DNA of 64,000 nucleotides from Tamarix chinensis (GCA_030549775.1 CM060175.1:36392318-36456317), one strand, 5' to 3'. Shown: positions 37,621 through 50,709, numbered from the stretch's first letter. Numbers and translations are program-made. Notes: generated by a model from the letters alone, not told the origin.

Positions 37621-38448
37621 TTAAAATCCTAAATGTGCCATTAGTCCACCATTATGAGCTTCTTGAATTAGTAACCCTCTATATGAACACTCAGGAATAC
37701 ATAACCTATTTTCTCTAAACAAATAACCCTCAAATATATAATATTTTCCCTGTGTAGCAATTTCACATTTCTTATAAATTTCCTTAAAATCAAGATCTTC
37801 CAGATATAAAAGCTTAATACAGGAAAAACCCAGCAAAGTAGTATCTACGACATTTAACAAAGCATGTCTCCTAGATAAAGCATCTGCAACTACATTATCA
37901 CCTCCTTTCTTATACTTAATTATGTAAGGAAAGCTTTCAATAAACTCAATCCACCTACCCTGTCTTCTATTTAATTTCAATTGGCTTTTTAAATATTTAA
38001 TAGCCTCTTGATCAGTATTTATAATAAATTCTCTAGGCCATAAGTAATGTTGCCAAACTTCTAAGGCTCTTACTAAAGCAAATAATTCCTTTTCATAAGT
38101 AGAGTAATTTAAAGTACTACCATTTAATTTTTCAATAAAATAAGCTATTGGTTTGCCCTCTTGGGAAAGTACAGCCAAGCATCACAATCTAATTCAAACA
38201 TCTTTTCAAAGTCAGGAAGGCTTAACACAGGTGCTTGGGTTAACTTATTTTTAAAAGTTTCAAAAGATTTTTTCTATTCTAAATCCCACTTAAACCCATT
38301 TTCCTTTTTTTATTATGGCAGTCAAAAGAGCATCTATTGTACTAAATTTCCTAACAAATCTTCTATAAAATGAACATAAACCATGGAAACTTCTCACTTT
38401 AGTTATATTCTTAGGTACAGGCCACTCTTGAATAGCTTTAATTTTTTC
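37621..38448 (-). pseudogene. Element G RT-RNase H region
   Basis: The open part 37621-38178 reads a gypsy RNase [47 protein letters not shown] and VVADALSRR. The preceding segment (38179-38448) encodes the connection ([14 protein letters not shown], then a [14 protein letters not shown] stretch), but has stops and a shift. The RNase H N-terminal DAS motif is degraded. Domain order and orientation match the neighbouring frames. Confidence 0.85.
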
Positions 38449-38988
38449 TTAATCTATAGATATACCATCTTTACTTGCAACAACTCCTAAGAATACTACA
38501 CTTTCCAGACAAAACCTAGATTTAGCTAAATTAGCATACAATTGTTCTGTCTTAAACACATCCAAAATAATCCTTAAATGTTTCAAATGTTCTTCTAAAG
38601 ATCTACTATATATAAGTATCTCATCAAAATAAACAACCACAAATTTTCTAATAAAATTTCTCAGGACATGGTTCATAAGTCTCATAAAGGTACTGGGTGC
38701 ATTGGATAATCCAAAAGGCATTACTAACCATTCATATAACCCAAAGCAAGTTTTAAAGGTTGTTTTCCATTCATCTCCTGGTTTCATCCTAATTTGATGA
38801 TATCGACTTTTTAAATCTATCTTTGAAAAAATCACAGCACCATGTAGAAGGTCTAACATTTCATCAAGCCTAGGTATAAGGTATCTATACTTAATAGTTA
38901 TTTTATTTACTGCTCTACTATCTATGCACATTCTCCAAATTTCATCTTTCTTAAGCACTAATAATACTGGAACTGCACATGGACTCAT
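38449..38988 (-). pseudogene. Element G reverse transcriptase
   Basis: This is an open frame of 179 codons covering the RT palm: [26 protein letters not shown] start, [11 protein letters not shown] (57-67), [17 protein letters not shown] and the active-site box at 120-123, which reads YFDE instead of YFDD. The second Asp of the polymerase motif is therefore replaced, and the enzyme would be inactive. The upstream part of RT (38989-39120) is in another frame. Confidence 0.9.
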
Positions 38989-39272
38989 TGATTCCTTAAT
39001 ATATCCTTTACTTAATAACTCAGAAAACTGCCTCTTTAATTCCTTAAGCTCTTCAGGATTAGCCCATAAGCAGGTCTGTTTGGTATAACAGCTCCTGGAA
39101 CAAAATCTATTTGATGTTCTATTCCCCTTAATGGAGGTAATCCACTAGGTATGTCCTCAGGAAATAACTCACTATACTCTTCCAACAATTGTCTCACATC
39201 AGTAGATACTTCCTCACTTAATCCTAATTAACACTCATAACATTCTTTGTAAACCATCAAGTACACACTTTC
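38989..39272 (-). pseudogene. Element G protease-RT linker, frameshifted
   Basis: Minus-strand frames show [18 protein letters not shown], then in another frame a [16 protein letters not shown] segment leading into RT. This is the standard start of the gypsy RT domain, broken by a frameshift near 39065-39080 and by stop codons near 39230. Confidence 0.75.
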
Positions 39273-40451
39273 CTATCTCTTAATTGCTTTTTCCACATCT
39301 TTACTCTTAGCATAAAATCCAAATGCCCCATTAACTTCCTTTGAACTAACCTCAGTCTCTAAACTCTGTTTGGATAGTTCCTTATAATCAGACTTAATTT
39401 TTATTTGATCATCAAAAATCTCTTTTGGAGTCATAGGTGCTAAGAAAATCTTCTTATCATCCTTATATAAAGTGTATCTGATTTTATAACCATCATGTGT
39501 CACTCTCCTATCATATTGCCAAAGTCTACCTAAAAATAAATGAGCAGCATGCATGGGAACTATATCACACAGAATAGAATTCTCATATTTCCCTAGTTTG
39601 AAATTTACTAAAACTTGTTGACTGACCTTAACATCCCCTAACTCATTTAACCACTGTAGTCTATATGGTTTTGGGAGCTTAGTGGTTGGTAATCCTAGCT
39701 TAGATACTAATAAAGTAATAGCAGCATTGATACAACTACCACTATCTATATCCATATTAAAACATTTATCATCAATCAAATACCTAGTATGAAATATATT
39801 TTCTCTCTGTATTGCATTTGAATTAGGTAGTTTGTTACTATTTAAATCCCTACGTACCACAAAAATATCTCTACTTATTGGAAGTTCTATCTCTTCTTCT
39901 AACTCACTAGTATCATCCCTAACTAAACTAGTCTCCAGGTCTTCCTCCTCAGATTCAGATTCAGATTCTATGTCTCTAGATTCTCTAATTAAAATATTCC
40001 TCTTGTTCGGACACTCAGAAGCTATATGCCCTAATCCTCCACATTTAAAACATTTGATATCCCTACTTCTGTTGGGACCACTAGCAAGATTAGTTGTTAC
40101 ATTTCTACCCTTTTCAATCTTATTTCCTACTTTAACCTCATTATTCCTACCTCTAGGTTCAAATCTCCCATTATTCTTCCAATTTCCAAAAGTAGTTCCC
40201 CCAAAATTCCTTCTTACTGTACTCTTAATCCTAATCCCAAGGGGTTTATACTTCCTAGTCTTCCTTATTTGACTCTCTATTTTGGTGGCTATGTTAACCA
40301 TTTCACTTAAAGTCCCACAAGGATATAATTCTACTTTATCAGCTATTTCAGAATTTAACCCACTTAAGAATCTAGCCATGGTAGCATCCTCATCCTCAAC
40401 AATTCCTGTTTTAATTATCAAAACTTCTAATTCCTTAAAATATTCATCCAC
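39273..40451 (-). pseudogene. Element G Gag C-terminal part and protease
   Basis: An open frame of 392 codons. Residues 1-70 match the C-terminal half of a retrotransposon Gag domain (EYFKELEVL, ARFLSGL). A CCHC zinc knuckle is at 134-147 (CFKCGGLGHIASEC). An acidic linker (150-190) and an aspartic protease follow, with the DSG site at 236-238 in MDIDSGSC. The frame upstream (to about 40466) continues as NQGSRLVDEYF and then ends abruptly at pararetrovirus sequence. The N-terminal Gag, primer-binding site and 5' LTR are therefore missing; the first Met is not the true start. Confidence 0.85.
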
Positions 40452-40466
40452 TAACCTACTTCCCTG

Positions 40467-40740
40467 ATTTAATCAAAGAAGAAAAGCTAATCGAAGGATA
40501 GCAAGGAATCTTTTGACTTTTATTTACTCTGTATTATAATAATTATATGAAGGGATAAACTTATCTCATTATAATCCAGTTAGCCAATAAGAGTAAAACT
40601 CCTATCCATTGTAATCTATTGTTGGTCTAATAGGATAATGACACATGGAAAAGAGAGCCCAACTTGTGGGATTTCCACAGCTATAAATAGAGGCCTTTGG
40701 CTCAGTTGTTACCAAGTCACTCAGAGCGCAATATATTCAG
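40467..40740 (+). promoter_or_regulatory. Pararetrovirus promoter region
   Basis: TATAAATA lies at 40682-40689, preceded by an enhancer-like zone (TGACACATGG at 40641) and followed by a CT/AG-mixed leader. In Caulimoviridae a single promoter of this kind drives the terminally redundant pregenomic RNA. Its distance to the primer-binding site (about 130 bp) is like that of badnaviruses, from general knowledge. The region starts the viral homology at the left junction with element G. Confidence 0.65.
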
Positions 40741-40812
40741 CATAAATGAAATCATCCTTTTTATAAAAATATATACATATATATATAACTTTATATACTT
40801 AGTGGAGTGTTT

Positions 40813-40824
40813 TGGTATCATAGC
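40813..40824 (+). promoter_or_regulatory. tRNA-Met primer-binding site of the pararetrovirus
   Basis: TGGTATCATAGC matches 11 of 12 bases of the plant initiator tRNA-Met complement used by Caulimoviridae (TGGTATCAGAGC). It would prime minus-strand DNA synthesis. It lies between the TATA box and the first open frame, as expected. Confidence 0.75.
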
Positions 40825-41312
40825 AAGTGATCTTTGAGGAAATCATTATATCTAGTTATTTTAGTCAATTCTTAAAACTCTACATTCTACTACTATCGAT
40901 AAAAGGTATACTCTTGGTTATGGCCAAAGAGTAAAACCTTTTTCCCTAAACCTCAATGGGAAAGAAACATAAAAGGAAAATAGAGAATTAGAAGCCCTGA
41001 TGCACTATGGCAGTGCTATAGTAGTGTCATTCCAACTATGTTACAGCTTCCCAAATTTCTAAAAAATATCCCAAGAAGATTAGGAGATCTTAGGAATTAT
41101 GAAGAGAGAAGAGTAGGTACCTTGTCTCTCAAATGATTGATTTTGAGGAAGGACAAAAAAAGATTGAAGCTTGATAAAATCTCAAAGGATCAAGCAAAAA
41201 CTTGGGATGGCGTCACATAACGCCTGACTAAAAAAGGGGAAAGAAATTACGGAGATATGAACTTATCTTATTTTGCCTTTTACCATTTAAGTATCTAAGG
41301 GGGGCAGGGAAA

Positions 41313-42029
41313 ATGTTGTTAGATATGAATATTTTTGAGTTTTGTAATTCTCTTTTTAATATCCCTTTTTGGGATAAAAATCAGCTAATTCTAATAAAAT
41401 ATATGATAGTAAAAAAAATTAGTAGAGAAAAAGAAACTATCAACAAGCTAGCCACCTTAGATCAAAGCATGGTAGCCCATAAATATTATGAACATATTAG
41501 ATTTCTAGAATTACTTGATAAACATATTAATAAAACCGTTTAAAATTAGTAAGTTAAATTATTTAGACTTGGCACATATTCCACACCAAAAGGAAAACAA
41601 AACACAACCAACAAGTACACTCTTACCTATAACTTTGGTAAAAACTTTAGTCATATACTACATTTAGAAGAAAAACAAATGAATTTGGTTGTAGATCTTT
41701 TAATTAGTTTAGGCATAGAACAACAAAAAAATAAAATGGAAAATTGTATGAATAAACTTTTTGAAAATAATAACACTAAGATAAATCTGTTTAAAGATTT
41801 AAAAAAGAAATTAGATTTTTTTAAAAATTAAGGTAACCGGATAGAAGAAAAGGTTACTAAGATATATAAAGAAGTTCTAAAAAATTCTCCTCTGATAGTA
41901 AAGGAACAATTAATTCAAGCAAATCAAATAGAATCAAAGGAATTTAGAAAAGCGTAAAAAGAATTAAAAACTATCTAGCAAAAATTAGAGGATAATTTAA
42001 TAGAAATAAGATCCTTAGTCTTATCATGA
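41313..42029 (+). pseudogene. Pararetrovirus ORF1-like remnant
   Basis: The first ATG (41313) opens 76 codons. After frameshifts the coding character (Lys/Glu/Ile/Leu-rich, coiled-coil-like) continues to a TGA at 42027-42029. That stop overlaps the next ATG (42026) as ATGA, the junction type typical of badna- and tungroviruses. The function of such small upstream proteins is poorly known. Identification rests on position and junction, not on sequence motifs. Confidence 0.5.
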
Positions 42030-42466
42030 GTAATCTAAATTTTAAGCATTGGGAAATCTATCAAAAAACACTTAAAGAAAGCCAAAGGTATCATGACCAA
42101 CCAATAGGCTTAATAAAATATGTAGGAATATCATAATCTGATAAAGACTACCCAAAAATTTTAGATTTCCAAACAATCCTACTATTAAATGTTAGAGAAA
42201 AGTTAGAAATACTAATAGAAACAAGAATATTAGATAATATAGAAAATTTAGAAGAAAAAATAAATAATGATAAATCAATAGGTGAATTAATCAAACAAAT
42301 GAAAAAAATAAACAAAGGAAAGAATGCCCTTAAAGTTCCAAATAAACCTTGGGTATATGCTTAAATGGAATTAGGAAGGCCTAGTACTAATTCAAAACTA
42401 AGAGGAGGTTTCTTAAACCCCTTAGGTTTTGGAAAAATAATAGAAACACTATCAAAACGATAGAAG
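42026..42466 (+). pseudogene. Pararetrovirus ORF2-like remnant
   Basis: The ATG at 42026 overlaps the preceding stop. The frame has two or three stops (near 42137 and 42362) and ends in a Gly/Pro/Arg-containing tail near 42466, resembling a virion-associated protein with a helical middle and basic C-terminus. No diagnostic motif was found, so this is positional inference. Confidence 0.45.
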
Positions 42467-43434
42467 ACTTGGTTGATATAGACCAACAATTTAAAAACTT
42501 AGAGGCCTTAGCCAAAAGGATGAAGAAAGATTATATGAAAAAGAATCATTTTTTAGTAGAGAAAAAATCTACAAAACTCACTATGAAAGAAAAGAATCTT
42601 GTACAGAAGAGAATAAACAGATCTCAATTTATTTAATAAAAAAGGAGTCAATACAGAAAATTATCTAGAAATGATATCAATATATGCATCTAGGAGAAAT
42701 AATGATAGCCATAAAAGGACTCCATAGACCTAATCTAGGGATAAAATCACTTTTTATCCTATATGACGAAAGACATACGGATTTGGGACAATCAATCTTG
42801 GGAATGTTTGAGATTGATATGAATCAAATAAATGGAGCAATAATATGTTTTTCTTCTAATTTTATGATGGATACAAAAGAATTTGCAAATTATATAAAGA
42901 TAGGAATAAAAATAAAGGGATATAAACTCTAAAAAGGAGTAAAAAAATTGAGGATAAGGGCAGGCTTTATTGGAAAGCTATGTTCAAAAAACCAAACAAA
43001 TTATGAAACCAACTTGGAAGAGTTTGGTCAAATTCTTACACTAAGAGAATAAGAGTCATTCCAAGAATAAAATATGACCCTAAGATAAATGTAGGATTAA
43101 AATGGAACATAACAATATTTTTAAGAAATCCTAGTTTCACCCCTCAAAAAAATACAATATATGAAAACCAAGCAAAAGTATGTCCCTACGATTTCATAAT
43201 TACGAGTATACTAGAATTAGCAGTAATATAAACTTTGTAATATCTGAACAAGAATAATGAAGGAATCAATAAGAATTTTAGCCATATTCTTTAAACCAAA
43301 AAAGGTTTATGAATAAAAACTAAAAATATATAAATCTTTTCTCGAAGAATGTCCTCACCTCACAAAGTATGAGGCAAAAGAAAAAATAAGCAAAGTATAT
43401 CTCTTAGATAAAAAAATGATTTGATAAAGTACAT
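42460..43434 (+). pseudogene. Pararetrovirus movement protein remnant, N-terminal and core
   Basis: After a Lys-rich N-terminal part, the frame 42684-42932 has the hydrophobic core of a 30K-superfamily movement protein. An ILYDER segment holds the conserved Asp, and a GMFEIDMNQ strand and a NYIKIGIKIKGY strand follow. Such proteins mediate cell-to-cell spread through plasmodesmata. Several stops and frameshifts follow, and at 43434 LTR-A4 interrupts the gene. The C-terminal part resumes at 48028. Confidence 0.7.
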
Positions 43435-43585
43435 TGTAACACCCTCAAATTTACTACTGAAAAATTTCGTTTAATTAAAAGGTTTTAAGGGAAGCGAAAA
43501 GGTAAAACCGTAAACCCGGGGGAATTACCGCTATACTTAGTACCAAATCGATTCACTCCTACCTTCCTAGTACTAAGTGCTAAGT
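43435..43585 (-). other. Nested terminal inverted repeats of LTR-A4
   Basis: The inner arms are about 43535-43547 and 43558-43570 (ACTTAGTACC against TAGTACTAAGTG). The outer arm is the LTR terminus (from 43435), pairing with the GGGGGAATTACCGC region near 43518-43531. It is weaker than in A2 but placed identically. Confidence 0.55.
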
Positions 43586-44144
43586 CTAAACAAAAATAAC
43601 ATCAAATACGAGTCGTTAATAAAACACCAGTTATTAGTAAAACATAAGTCATACAAAATCAGAGCGCGGAAATCAAAAGGGTACAATCCAAAATTACAGT
43701 TTTAAAGTACCCAATGATAGAGAACATTATACGTAAGAATAAAAGAAAATATAATAGTACAGGGAGAACAAAACAGATGATGGACTCCGGCCACGTCACT
43801 CTCGACCCCCAAGTTAGGTCCAAGCTCAACTCTCAGTCCTGCCTGATGCCTCGTAAGCATCGTAGGCATCAAAAAAATCGTCCCCTACCTGCACAAATTC
43901 ATATGGGTCTTCTGCTCGTGGGAATGAGCAACACCCATAAAACGGGTGATCAGTACGCTACGTACCGAGTAAGGTAACCATATAACTAAGGCCAAACATA
44001 AAAGGTACACAACACATGTATGATCATATAGGAAACATAAAACAATACAGATAGTGAGGCCGGTTATGCTCCTGTTAGACTTGTTTTTTAAATCTCTTAA
44101 CGACATACTCAATTTCACACATACTCTTTATTAATCCATGTAAG

Positions 44145-44560
44145 TGCGAGAGCCCCACTATTATAGCCGGTAGATCGGAGATACGTACGGGGAAGAAAGC
44201 TCCTGGCCACTATTATTTGCCGGTGGATCGGTCTCCAGGGCAAAACGCTCCTGGCCACTATTATTTGCCGGTGGAACGGTCTGGCCCCGACTGATATAGT
44301 GTTCCACTGTAAGTACTTAGTGCATTTCCCATGTCTTAGTTTTATCACATTTGGTTTGTTGAGCACAGAATCCCCCACTATTATAGCCGGTGGACCGGAA
44401 TCATGCAAGGCAACATGCTCCTGGCCACTATTATTCACCGGTGGATCGGTCTCCAAGGCACCCCGGCTCCTGGCTACTATTATTCGCCAGTGGACTGGTC
44501 TGGGCCCTGCTCAACAATCTTTCTCTTTAAATGATTAGTGTTTTATCGTATCTTTTTCAA
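44145..44560 (-). promoter_or_regulatory. Palindrome/box cassette of LTR-A4
   Basis: On the minus strand: a palindrome-like ACTAATCATTTAAAGAGAAAG (near 44540-44520) and three boxes (near 44490, 44442 and 44393); then CTAAGTACTTACAGTGGAAC (near 44318-44300) and three boxes (near 44275, 44222 and 44166). This is the two-module layout with three boxes each. On the plus strand the box reads CCACTATTATAGCCGG(T)GG. Confidence 0.7.
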
Positions 44561-45739
44561 CAAATTCCTCCCTAGACATGCATGGCTAACTCCAACTATA
44601 CTTATCCTCCTAAGAGGGCCCGTCTTATGTCTTAAGACCTCTGCGCCTCCTAACTCCCTCGACATCCTTCCCTTAATCCACTTGCTCACACTGGGAACCC
44701 GAATCCTAAGTGTGTGGGTCAAGGCCCACCACCTTATACCCCGAAGTCCACTCATCGCCTTCTCCTAGGGTTTTCTCCAGAAACCCTAACTTGGGCCTAT
44801 GTGGCCCATCCTTTTCTGCCTCGTACAACCCAGAATTATTCTAGCACCCCTACACATCACGACCCTTCAGTTCAAACCTCACTTCATGTCCCACTCATTC
44901 TCACTTATTTTTATTATTCTCTTTTTCTTCTTTCCCCTACTCAAATTAGGGTTCCCTTTAAACTCTAACCTAGTCTCCTACGCACCCTTATTCTGGTCCA
45001 CGTACTATTTTCCGCCCGAAGCCCCCAGACACCTAAATGATACTTCTATTACCTTCCTCACACCCCGAGGCAACTTTCCATACGTAAGGTTCGCCCCCAT
45101 GCGGACCTTGACCACCCCATGCAACCCTAGTTCCTCCTATACCTCCATTAGCCAACTTACTTCCCCTTGGTTATTTTTCATTCCCAATTTTTTTTTCATG
45201 CCCCAACCCACATCATCACATCAATACCCTAGCATGCATGTCCTAAGGGCCACATCATATCACATCACAACTTGCAATATATCCATATTAATACATAACA
45301 GAAGAGATCACATCGACATACCTCGATTCCAAGCTGTGCTACATAAAACAGATAAGATAACAGCATATAGAACATGACATATAATCATACGATACATGTA
45401 AGGCAAGTAAGACACGTAACACACAAGTGGCCTTAGCTACACCCTTATCTAAATCGTCACCGGGCTTGGAGCACGGTCCTATGCCTCTTGGGGGTTTTGA
45501 CTCGATTTACTGATAAAAGAGAAATACTATGGGTTAATCTCCCTCTATCGGAATTACCATAATTTTCTATCTTACCCCTATCATGGCCTAATATTAAGGC
45601 TAATGTTAATAATAGTAGTTTATAATTAAAAGGGTAGGGTTATTATTATTCTGAAGATAGTTAATCGAATCACTACAAATCAAAGTAAGTCTTAATAATA
45701 TTCATAGTATTAAAGTAAGGGTTTCAATATTACTAACAA

Positions 45740-46700
<961 letters not shown>

Positions 46701-46739
46701 TAGTTAATAATATTAAAAATCATCAAAACATTTAATATA

Positions 46740-47740
46740 CAGGGTTTAGGGATTAAGGAGTTGGGAGACAACCTCGGCTGGGTGGTGGAGCTGGCGGCGA
46801 CGGCAGTGGAGGAAGGAAGAAGTGGAGAGATGGATGTGGAGGCTAGGGGAGAGGGAAGTAAGGGAAAATGGAGGTGTGGGGAGGTAGGGCAAGGTTTCTT
46901 GGTTGTTTTGGGAGGTAGAGGCGGCGCTGCAGGTGGCGGAATCGGCGGCACGAAGGGCCGCACAGGGTCAAAGGGTGCTATTCGGGAAGCTAATTTCACA
47001 CGGCCGGGGTGGCTCATGTAGGGCAGGGCAAGGAAGGCTAGTGGCTCGGTTGTGTAGAGGGCGGTGCAGGGAGCATTTTGGTGGCCGGAGTGGGCAGCGA
47101 AGACGGCCAACAGTAGAGGAACAAACGACTGAACAGGCGGTGGTCGCTGGGTCGGTTTTCTGGGCTGCCAAAATCCAAACTCGATAATGGCAGCCTTCGG
47201 GGCTATTTATAGGCCGATCGGAAGTAAAATGACAAAGGAGAGTGGGAGACTAGGGGGCAAGGGGTATGGTGCTCCGGCCGGTGAGGATGGGCCAATGCAG
47301 GTTTACGTGTGTAGGCCATGCTTTTTCAGGAAAGGGGAATGGCACGAGCAGGGGAGGGAATGGCCGACCGAGATGAAATGATAGGGAAGACGACGAGGAA
47401 GAGAGGAGAAGAACGGCGGGTCAAACGGTGTGATCGGAGGAAGAAAATCCGACACCAATTTGGGGGAGTTGCAGGCGCGGGAGGTAGAAGACGATGCGGG
47501 CGGGTTGGATCGGCAGTCTTGGAAAAAAAAGAAGGAAAGGGGAAGGCCGAACCAGCTGGGAGAGGGAAGGAGTGTCACACGGAAGGCTGGGCCGCGCAGG
47601 AGGGAGGGAGAAATTGGGCCAGCGGGCTGGCCCAGGTCGGGGGAAAGAGAGAAAAAAGAAAGAGAAGGAGAGGAAGGAAAAGGAAAGAGAGGGGGAAAAT
47701 GAAAAAAAAAGGAAAAAGAAAGGAAAAGGTAGATTAGCTT
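46740..47740 (-). other. Polypyrimidine block of LTR-A4
   Basis: Purine-rich on the plus strand, hence polypyrimidine in LTR sense, with higher GC than its surroundings. It is positionally equivalent to 3840-4990 (A1) and 21888-22740 (A3). Open frames across it are composition effects. Confidence 0.75.
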
Positions 47741-48027
47741 AATCAATATATTTTGGGTGATTTGGGATATTTAATAAAATATAAATATTAAAATAATAAT
47801 TAAATTCTATTTTTAGGCTAATTTAGGAATTTTAAAAGAATTTCCTTAAATTCCATTTTAATTAGAAAAATACTCAAATTTTTTCTATTTAAAATTATTT
47901 ATAAATTTCTCCTAGATTCACCTTAATTAATTCCCTCTTATTTTAATAAAAGTAGTTTATTTAATTAATTTTTCTAATAATTTCCTATTTGGCCATGATT
48001 CCATAAATTAGGGTTTGGGGTATTTCA

Positions 48028-48130
48028 TATATATTGGAGGAAAACCTATAGAATATCTATATACCCCTTATGGTATAGAAAAAATACTAAATTATATACA
48101 ATAGAAAAATGAACTACCTCTTTCACTACT
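48028..48130 (+). pseudogene. Pararetrovirus movement protein remnant, C-terminal
   Basis: The first codons after LTR-A4 continue the movement-protein frame (a YIGGKPIEYLYTPYGIE-like stretch) for about 25 residues, then reach a stop. The frame is collinear with 43434 once LTR-A4 and one TSD copy are set aside. Confidence 0.6.
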
Positions 48131-48152
48131 ATATGAAGAAGAAAGTTAAAAA

Positions 48153-49370
48153 ATGAATAGGGATATTATTGTCAGAAAATTAAAAGATATTGATGAAAAA
48201 ACCCCTATGGAAAAAATAGATAATGAATTTGAAAGATTAACAGAATCAATCAGATTAGATTATGAAAAAGCTTTTAACAAAATGAATGAAAAATGTAAAT
48301 TGGATATTAGGGGTTATGATTCTATGAATGAAAGAGAAATTCATAGGGGAATACCTAAAGCAAGAATGATGTCTTCACCATCAGTACCAATGAAAGGGAA
48401 AGCATCAATGAATCATCAAGATACCCCAATGTTTGAAAAAATAGGAGTAGAACCTCATACGTATAATCTTAGAAGACCTCCTAGTGAACCAGCTAATACC
48501 TATAATGTCCCACAGGGAGAATGGAAAGGAAAAGGAAAAAGATTTGTGTCGAATAACGTCATCTTACCACAAGCACATAGAAATGGAACTATATTAACAC
48601 TAGCCAATGTGCATCCACAAAAATGGCCTGAAGCCATAGATAGATGGGAAGAAGACTGTGTAAGGGAATGGGTAAATGATTACCAACCAAAAATTAATAT
48701 TTTTATTTACTTAGAAACACTTTTAGGAGATTTAGTATTAAATGCCTATAATATAGTAAAAAATGAGATCTAAAAAGAGTTTAAGCAAGAAGAATTTTAG
48801 GAGGCAATCTTTATAACTTTACTAGACTAATCAGAAAAATAATACTAGGAATAGAACCTAGTAAGAAAAATAAAATATTTTAAAACCAAGCATTAAGAAT
48901 TTTGGAACAAACAATAATTAAAGACTAGGTCAATATAGTAGAATTCACCAATGATTATTTTAGCATAACAAGAAAAGCAGGGGTTATTATGAATGAAGAC
49001 ATAGCAAATAGATACCTAACTAGAATTTCTGGCCAATTAGGAAAAGAAATTGAAGAATCTTGGCATAATAAGAACTATCCCAAGGGACTAGGAACATGGC
49101 CAAGATTTGTATATGTATTTGACTACTTCCAACAAAAATGTGTAGAATATATACAACAAAAAGAAATTAAGAGACAAAGTTGGGCGTTCTGCAAAAATGT
49201 TATGACAGCTCAAGCTTATGAAAAGCTTGGGAAAAAAGATAAATTATTTAAATCAAAAAAGAAACACCCTCAAAGATGAAAACATGTTTAAAAATTAGAT
49301 AGGATAAGAAAATGTACGTGCTTTATATGTGGAGATCCTAATCACCTAGGAAATAGATGTCCAAAGAAAA
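48153..49370 (+). pseudogene. Pararetrovirus coat protein remnant with CCHC knuckle
   Basis: Two open stretches, 48153-48773 and 48989-49279, belong to one coat-protein region broken between 48774 and 48988. The first is a Lys/Glu/Pro-rich linker followed by a QWPE-like conserved segment (HPQKWPEAIDRW). The second has WPRFVYVFDYFQQKC. The CCHC zinc knuckle is at 49319-49360 ([14 protein letters not shown]), followed by basic and acidic residues. Coat proteins of this family package the genome; the knuckle is a hallmark of the capsid C-terminus. Confidence 0.85.
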
Positions 49371-49541
49371 TTAAAAATCCATATAGGGAAAAACTAATAG
49401 ATGTACTAGAAGAAGATATAGTCAGTATAGATTCTGATGACTCATCTTTTTTATTATATAGAAGAAATGGAAGAAAGGGATCAAGAATTAGAATTTATAG
49501 ATCCAATGCAAACAATGTCTGAATATATAAACTATTAGTTT

Positions 49542-49862
49542 ATGCAAAATGAACGTGAATACCAATGGATGTATGGAGAAGGAATACTTAGCAAACAATG
49601 CAAATGGTGTAAACTATATCCCGACATGGGTCACAAATATAGGTGTTTTATATGCCAAGATGAAATCTATAGTATTTGTATAAAGAAATACTTTAATATA
49701 ACCACAAAAGTTAAAAAGGTTGTACAAACATCAGAAAGAGAGGAAATATTAAACCTAGAACTAGAATTTGAAAATTTTAAAAATAGAATAACCATTTTAG
49801 AATATAAAATTGACTATCCTAAAATTAAAAATAATCTCATTAGTAAAAATATAAGAGATTGA
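49542..49862 (+). pseudogene. Pararetrovirus second cysteine box
   Basis: A 106-codon frame. Residues 20-46 fit the C-x2-C-x11-C-x2-C-x4-C-x2-C box known from badna- and tungroviruses downstream of the CCHC knuckle: CKWC, eleven residues, CFIC, four residues, then Tyr43 (TAT, 49668-49670) where Cys is expected, then Cys46. The replacement is one G-to-A step. A coiled-coil-like Leu/Ile/Glu segment follows (67-95). The function of this box is not settled. Confidence 0.75.
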
Positions 49863-50013
49863 TATAAAAAAATAAGGATAAGGTATAAAAATAGATTTCG
49901 ATACAGAATCTAATGAAAATCTTATAAATTTAAGAAGATAATTTAATAATATACAAGAAGTATACTATTTAACTTATGCAAATCTTCTAAATTAACTACT
50001 AGATCTAAAATGC

Positions 50014-50262
50014 GTGATCCATCTTAATGATGAAACTCAAATAGAAAATGTTGCTATAATAGATAGTAGGAGTACAAAAATTTCTATACATAAAGACCTA
50101 TTAAGAGGATCTAAATGTATACAAATTCCAAGAATGCAAGTCACAACAATGTTGGCCAATGGAAGTAGCCATGAATATAAATATTATCTTCTAAATACAA
50201 AGATTGAATTCTTAAATAACCCAAATGAAAAAGGAATACTTTATAATCTCCCAATAACCTAG
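50014..50262 (+). pseudogene. Pararetrovirus aspartic protease remnant
   Basis: The frame contains AIIDSRSTK. The pararetrovirus protease active site is normally Asp-Thr/Ser-Gly; here it is Asp-Ser-Arg (50062-50070), a single GGA-to-AGA type change, so the protease would be inactive. A LANGSSHEYKYYL segment and an FVLGVNFM-like segment (50290-50330) after a stop fit the rest of the fold. An intact enzyme would cleave the polyprotein. The first codon shown is not a start; this is polyprotein interior. Confidence 0.7.
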
Positions 50263-50709
50263 GTAATAGATGGACCAACACATCCTAAAGATTTTGTGTT
50301 AGGGGTAAATTTTATGATAGAAGATAATGGTTAGATGTTAATAAGTAAAAATAGAGTCTCAATTTTTTAGAAAACCGCTATCATTGTCGCCGATAAATTA
50401 GATTATATGCATGTAAAGCGTGGTGGGAGGTATAATTTTTCACACCCACTACTTAAAGAAAAAAAATACTATAACCCAAGAAGAAGATTTCACAACAAAT
50501 GATGAATCATCTGATGAAGAGGTATCCGAATATGAGATTCTTGAAGCTTGATTAAAAACACAAACCTTTAGTAATGAAAGTTATAACAAATAAGAAGTTG
50601 AAAAACTAATTCAGATAGCTTAAAAAAATAAGAATCATTGTAGATAATCCTAAGGCACATTTAGGAAGACTTCTGGTAAAAGAAAAATTAGAAATCTTAA
50701 ACCCAAGAT

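Noticed and set aside
39832..40272. 146-codon plus-strand frame
   Set aside because: It is antisense to the Gag/protease frame of element G.
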